DNA from: JALZAA01 sp035316025
GTDB taxonomy: Bacteria; Actinomycetota; Acidimicrobiia; IMCC26256; JACDBD01
Direction of reading: 5' to 3'
NCBI GenBank assembly: GCA_035316025.1
Contig: DATFXL010000018.1
Location: forward strand, 1-15,671
Length of the DNA: 15,671 nt
Part shown: positions 11,975 to 15,671 of the stretch, one piece after another
Layout: every line of letters starts with the position of its first letter
Position numbering within the stretch: position 1 is the stretch's first letter
The notes under the pieces: model-generated
What the model saw: the letters and a program-made list of their open reading frames with translations, nothing else
Databases searched by the model: none
What the model was told of the DNA's origin: nothing
Translations under genes and position numbers: made by a program

Positions 11975-13918
11975 ATGGCGATCGACGCAGCAGCCTCCGA
12001 GGCCACGATGCGGCCCGCGCACCCGCTCGAGCCGCTGTCGGCAGCAGAGATCAAAACGGCGGCAGCGGTGATCCGCGACACCGGGCGCTTGACCAACGAC
12101 GCCCGCTTCGCCTACTTCGGGCTCGACGAGCCACCGAAGGAGGCAGTCAGCGGCTTCGCCGCCGGTGACCCCGTCGAGCGGCGCGTCAGGGTCGTGCTCG
12201 TGCCCGGGCCCGTCGCCGACGTGGTCGAGGCGGTCGTCGACGTAGGACGACGCGCCGTGACGTCATGGCGCGACGTGCCCGGGATGCGTCCGGCGCTGCT
12301 CTTCGAGGAGTCGCGCAACGCCATCTTGGCGCTCAACGAGAGCGCCGAGTGGCGGGCGGCACTCGCCCGCCGGGGGATCACCGATCAGGGCAAGGTACAG
12401 ATCGACCCGTGGCCGGCCGGGAACTTCGGCGTCTCGCACGAGGACGGGCGACGGATCAGTCGGTGCATCGCGTTCTACCGGGAGACGGAAACCGACAACG
12501 GCTACGCGCGCCCCATCGAAGGGCTCATCGCGTACGTCGACATGGCGCGGGGCCAGGTGCTTGAGGTGGCCGACCACGGCGTGTTACCGCTGCCGCCGGA
12601 GCGCGGCAGTTACCTGCCCGACGACGTCGGGCCCATGCGTGACGACCTCAAGCCGCTCGGGATCACGCAGCCCGAGGGGCCCAGCTTCACGGTCGACGGG
12701 AACCTCGTTCGCTGGCAGCGCTGGTCGATGCGCGTCTCGATGGACCCGCACGAGGGCCTCGTGCTGCACACGATCGGGTACGAGGACGGCGGCCGCGTCC
12801 GCCCGATCCTGTATCGGGCGTCGGTCAGCGAGATGGTCGTGCCGTACGGGCACACGAGCCCGATGCACAACTGGAAGAACGCCTTCGACGCCGGCGAGTG
12901 GGGCCTGGGCCGCCTGGCCAACTCGCTCACGTTGGGGTGTGACTGCCTCGGTGAGATCCGCTACCTGGATGCCACGCTCGGGAACGAGAAGGGGAAGCCA
13001 TACACGATCGAGAACGCGATCTGCGTGCACGAGGAGGACTTCGGCATCCTCTGGAAGCACGTCGACATGCTGGGCGGCACGACCGAGGTCCGCCGCCAGC
13101 GTCGTCTTGTGGTCAGCTCGATCTCGACCGTCGGCAACTACGAGTACGCCTTCTATTGGTACTTCTACCTCGACGGCAGCATGCAGCTCGAGGTCAAGCT
13201 CAGCGGCGTGATGTCGACGATGGCGGTGTCCGCCAACAACGGCGAAGGCCTCGAGAACGCGTCGATGGTCGCACCCCAGCTCGCGGCGCCGTATCACCAG
13301 CACTTGTTCAACGTCCGGCTTGATTTCGACGTCGACGGCACTGCGAACTCGGTGTACGAGGTCGACGCGCTGCCAGAACCCGTGGGCCCCGAGAACCCGC
13401 TCGCGAACGTGTTCACCGCCAAGGCGACGGCACTTCGGACCGAGCGGCAGGCGCAACGGGTCGTCGACCCGGCCCGCAGTCGGGTGTGGAAGATCGTGAA
13501 CCCGGAGGTGCGCAACCGCCTCGGCGAGCCCGTGGGGTACAAGCTCGTGCCGTCTTCGACGCCGACCCTGCTGGCGCACCCCGAGTCGAGCGTCGGGCGC
13601 CGAGCGGCGTTCGCGACGCGCAATCTCTGGGTGACGCCCTACCGCGCCGACGAGCGGCGCGCTGCGGGCGAGTACCCGAACCAGCACGCGGGCGGCGACG
13701 GGCTGCCGCGCTGGACGGCAGCCGACCGGGCTGTCGCCGACACCGACCTCGTCGTGTGGCATACCTTCGGCGTGACCCACATCCCCCGCCCCGAGGACTG
13801 GCCGGTGATGCCGGTCGAGTCCAGCGGGTTCCTGCTGGCACCGGTCGGGTTCTTCGACCGCAACCCCGCGCTCGACGTCCCCCCGTCGTCCGAGCACTGC
13901 GACGACGAGGGCGGCTGA
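11975..13918 (+). CDS. Copper-containing primary amine oxidase
   Basis: A 647-residue protein matching the usual length of bacterial copper amine oxidases. Catalytic features can be placed by eye: Asp305 in FDAGEWGLG (the general base), Tyr389 in NYEY (converted to the topaquinone cofactor), His441 and His443 in HQHLFNVRLD, and His602 in GVTHIPRPEDWPVMP (copper ligands). It should oxidise a primary amine to an aldehyde with release of ammonia and hydrogen peroxide. The N-terminus (MAIDAAASEATMRPAHPLEP) has no signal peptide, so it is probably cytoplasmic, as in Arthrobacter-type enzymes. The ATG at 11975 follows AAGGAGG at four bases. The substrate, such as phenethylamine, histamine or tyramine, cannot be told. 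No aldehyde dehydrogenase lies beside it within the window. Confidence 0.95.
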   Translation: MAIDAAASEATMRPAHPLEPLSAAEIKTAAAVIRDTGRLTNDARFAYFGLDEPPKEAVSGFAAGDPVERRVRVVLVPGPVADVVEAVVDVGRRAVTSWRDVPGMRPALLFEESRNAILALNESAEWRAALARRGITDQGKVQIDPWPAGNFGVSHEDGRRISRCIAFYRETETDNGYARPIEGLIAYVDMARGQVLEVADHGVLPLPPERGSYLPDDVGPMRDDLKPLGITQPEGPSFTVDGNLVRWQRWSMRVSMDPHEGLVLHTIGYEDGGRVRPILYRASVSEMVVPYGHTSPMHNWKNAFDAGEWGLGRLANSLTLGCDCLGEIRYLDATLGNEKGKPYTIENAICVHEEDFGILWKHVDMLGGTTEVRRQRRLVVSSISTVGNYEYAFYWYFYLDGSMQLEVKLSGVMSTMAVSANNGEGLENASMVAPQLAAPYHQHLFNVRLDFDVDGTANSVYEVDALPEPVGPENPLANVFTAKATALRTERQAQRVVDPARSRVWKIVNPEVRNRLGEPVGYKLVPSSTPTLLAHPESSVGRRAAFATRNLWVTPYRADERRAAGEYPNQHAGGDGLPRWTAADRAVADTDLVVWHTFGVTHIPRPEDWPVMPVESSGFLLAPVGFFDRNPALDVPPSSEHCDDEGG

Positions 13919-13924
13919 CGCACC

Positions 13925-14725
13925 TCAGCCCGACGCGTCGCGGCCGGGAGCGTTGAACGGGGCGATGCCGGCGAGCTTTCCTCCCTCGACGGGGATGGTG
14001 GCCCCGGTGGTGAAGCTCGCATCGTCCGAGCAGAGCCAGACGACGGCCCGAGCGACCTCGTCGGTCCGCCCGATCCGGCGCATCGGGAGCGCCTGGCCGG
14101 CGCGCTCCTGCATCTCGGGGCCAGCCCGTTCGAGGTTCTCCGTGAGGATCGGTCCCGGCGCGAGGGCATTCACGCGGATTCCCTGGGTCGCGTAGTCGAG
14201 AGCCGCCGTCTTCGTCAGCCCGATGACGCCGTGCTTGGCGGACACGTAGCCTGCCAAGCCGCCGACCGCTTCCAGGCCCGCCGTCGACGACATGTTGACG
14301 ATGGCGCCGCCGCCGGACTCCAGCATGGCGGGGATCTCGTACTTCATCGACAGGAACACGCTGCGGAGCGTGATGGCGACGGCGCTGTCGTACGCGTCGA
14401 CCGGTAGCTCGGCCAGCGGCGTGGGCGCCTGGCCGCCGCCGGCGGCGTTGTTGAATGCGAGGTCGAGGCGCCCGAACGTGCTCACCGTCACGGCGACGAG
14501 ACGTTCGATCGCGGCTGCGTCGCCGACGTCGGTGGGTACCGCGATGGCGCCGGCACCGTTAGCGGAGAGCTCGTCCGCGAGCGACCTGAGCGCGACCTCG
14601 TCGCGGGCGGCGAGCGCGACCGACGCACCCTCGGCACCGAAGGCCCGCGCCGTTGCCGCCCCGATCCCACGGCTGGCTCCGGTGACCACGGCCACCTTCC
14701 CGGCGAGAAACGGCGTCGATGTCAT
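13925..14725 (-). CDS. Short-chain dehydrogenase/reductase (SDR)
   Basis: A 266-residue classical SDR. The nucleotide-binding TGASRGIG lies at 15-22, FNNAAGG at 91-97 (the usual NNAG is NNAA), and the catalytic set is Ser147, Tyr160 and Lys164 (NMSSTAGL, YVSAKHG). The region after the active site (NALAPGPILTENL) and the C-terminal TGATIPVEGG are typical of glucose/3-oxoacyl-type dehydrogenases. RD at 41-42, after the second strand, fits NADP-type or mixed preference, but this is uncertain. The substrate is unknown. The ATG at 14725 has GGAGGT four bases upstream. The stop lies six bases from the stop of the convergent amine oxidase, so the two genes meet almost end to end. The start overlaps the end of a possible small frame upstream. 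Confidence 0.93.
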   Translation of the reverse strand: MTSTPFLAGKVAVVTGASRGIGAATARAFGAEGASVALAARDEVALRSLADELSANGAGAIAVPTDVGDAAAIERLVAVTVSTFGRLDLAFNNAAGGGQAPTPLAELPVDAYDSAVAITLRSVFLSMKYEIPAMLESGGGAIVNMSSTAGLEAVGGLAGYVSAKHGVIGLTKTAALDYATQGIRVNALAPGPILTENLERAGPEMQERAGQALPMRRIGRTDEVARAVVWLCSDDASFTTGATIPVEGGKLAGIAPFNAPGRDASG

Positions 14726-14898
14726 GTGCACCTCCGGTGTGTGCCCTGTCTCTTGGAGTCTCGTGGCTCGGCCGCCCACGCGGCGAGCGCCAGGACGTTG
14801 ACGACCGCCGCGAAGGCAACCCGCCGCGCGCCCGAGGCCGCGGCCGCCCCCGCCGGCGGGTGTCGGGGGGATCGGGGGCGGCCGCGGTGCTCGAACAT
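14722..14898 (-). CDS. Possible 58-residue single-span membrane peptide
   Basis: A short frame from ATG at 14898 to TGA at 14722-14724. The N-terminal half is basic and low complexity (MFEHRGRPRSPRHPP), followed by a hydrophobic stretch VAFAAVVNVLALAAWAA and a charged tail. It overlaps the SDR start by four bases (ATGA) and begins six bases after the permease stop, with GGAG inside the permease end as a possible ribosome site. These couplings favour a real gene. Against this, its first half is the strong stem-loop listed separately, and I recognise no family. Confidence 0.3.
   Translation of the reverse strand: MFEHRGRPRSPRHPPAGAAAASGARRVAFAAVVNVLALAAWAAEPRDSKRQGTHRRCT
14838..14887 (-). terminator. 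Strong 15-bp GC-only stem-loop after the permease gene
   Basis: CCGCGGCCGCCCCCG at 14838-14852 is the exact reverse complement of 14873-14887, with a 20-base loop. It lies 17 bases downstream of the permease stop. There is no T-run after it. In high-GC actinobacteria such stems can end transcription, or protect the mRNA end, without a U-tract. Confidence 0.55.
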
Positions 14899-14903
14899 CG
14901 GGG

Positions 14904-15671
14904 CTACTCCGCCGCCACGGCCTGCAGGACCGGGAGCTTCGCCGCCCGGCGGGCGGGGCGGAGCCCGGCGAGGACGCCCGCGACCGCGCCCACCACCAGC
15001 ACGACAGCCAGCTGGGTGACCGGCGCCGAGAACGTCGGGGCGATCATGTCGCCCGTGCCGGCGGACGCCGCCTGCACGAGGGCCCAGCCGAGGAAAAAGC
15101 CCACTGCGAGCCCGCCGATCGTGCCGAAGACGGCGATCACCACGGACTCCCAGCGGATCATCGACCGCAGCTGACGCCGGCTCTCGCCGATGGCCCGCAG
15201 CAGGCCGAGCTCACGCGTGCGCTCGTAGACGGAGAGCGACAGCGTGTTGGCGATGCCCATCAGCGCGATCAGGATGGCGAGGCCGAGGAGCACGTAGACG
15301 ATGCCGAGCATCATGTCGACGCCCTGGCTCAGTGAGGACGCGTACTCGCCCCGGTCCTCCACGTCGGGCGCGCCGTACGCGCCGACGGTGCGCTGCACGG
15401 CGCGCTTGCCGTCCGCGACCGCCACGCCCCTCTGCAGCCGGATCAGCACCGTGTTGTCGATGTCCTGCACCGCGTGCGGTGTCCATGCATCACGAGGCAG
15501 GAGGTAGTTGCCGGCGATGTCGCGGGCGTCGTACACGGCGCCGACCGCAAAGTCGGTCGTCGTGCCGTCGGAGAACGTCACGGGCACCGTCGAGCCCCGG
15601 TTCCAGCCCTTGTCGTCGGCGACTTGCTTCGAGACGGCGAGCTGCTGCGGCCCGAGCGCCCGTACCGACCC
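14904..15671 (-). CDS. MacB/FtsX-type ABC transporter permease, C-terminal part
   Basis: The frame is open to the right window edge, so only the last 255 residues are seen. They comprise the end of an extracytoplasmic MacB-like domain (GSVRALGPQQLAVSKQV ... LLPRDAWTPHAVQDIDNTVL) and a complete FtsX-type membrane domain. The membrane domain begins with MLGIVYVLLGLAILIALMGI, followed by the cytoplasmic coupling stretch SVYERTRELGLLRAIGESRR, which contacts the ATPase. Two more helices follow (VVIAVFGTIGGLAVGFFLGW and LAVVLVVGAVAGVLAG), and the basic end is LRPARRAAKLPVLQAVAAE. Such permeases pair with a MacB/LolD-type ATPase and export peptides or lipids, or act mechanically. The long form with two FtsX domains is common in actinobacteria, and the missing N-terminal part would decide. 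The partner ATPase is expected beyond the edge. Confidence 0.92.
   Translation of the reverse strand, partial: GSVRALGPQQLAVSKQVADDKGWNRGSTVPVTFSDGTTTDFAVGAVYDARDIAGNYLLPRDAWTPHAVQDIDNTVLIRLQRGVAVADGKRAVQRTVGAYGAPDVEDRGEYASSLSQGVDMMLGIVYVLLGLAILIALMGIANTLSLSVYERTRELGLLRAIGESRRQLRSMIRWESVVIAVFGTIGGLAVGFFLGWALVQAASAGTGDMIAPTFSAPVTQLAVVLVVGAVAGVLAGLRPARRAAKLPVLQAVAAE

Noticed and set aside
12584..13897. A 437-codon open frame on the minus strand
   Set aside because: It is a shadow of the copper amine oxidase, whose catalytic motifs are unambiguous on the other strand.

Overview
The window is GC-rich throughout (roughly 70% by eye). Genes are tightly packed, many have GTG starts, and several are joined by 4-base stop/start overlaps. 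Gene content (crotonases, an actinobacterial-type acyl-CoA dehydrogenase, a FAS1-like dehydratase, a copper amine oxidase, DUF4395, SHOCT) points to an Actinomycetota chromosome. An Acidimicrobiia-like or mycobacteria-related lineage is my inference. No tRNA, rRNA, CRISPR array, transposase or integrase was seen.

Left part (1-3371): a VOC-family protein on the minus strand, then a minus-strand two-helix membrane protein with a Cys/His tail that resembles small phage-derived proteins. This second gene seems frameshifted, because a coding-like helical tail continues in another frame. Divergent from it is a plus-strand pair: a 420-residue protein of unknown function with a probable leaderless GTG start, and a small PH-like protein.

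Centre (3376-10635): an acyl-CoA catabolic divergon. On the minus strand a two-domain FAS1-like/MaoC-type dehydratase overlaps a PaaG-like crotonase. On the plus strand an acyl-CoA synthetase fused to an acyl-CoA dehydrogenase overlaps two tandem divergent crotonases. The two arms start 46 bases apart, and that gap holds two adjacent perfect 8-base palindromes. Together the enzymes could activate a carboxylic acid to its CoA ester, oxidise it to the enoyl-CoA, then isomerise, hydrate or cleave it. The substrate cannot be read from sequence. A membrane di-iron fatty acid hydroxylase/sterol desaturase-family gene follows.

Right part (10680-15671): a small membrane protein whose frame runs 189 bases into the convergent DUF4395 gene; a SHOCT-domain membrane protein; a full-length copper amine oxidase with all recognisable catalytic and copper residues; a convergent SDR oxidoreductase; a possible 58-residue membrane peptide; a strong GC-rich stem-loop; and the C-terminal part of a MacB/FtsX-type ABC permease that runs off the right edge. 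Unassigned stretches are short: nothing recognisable was seen in 1-156, 622-849, or 1395-1656 apart from one hairpin.
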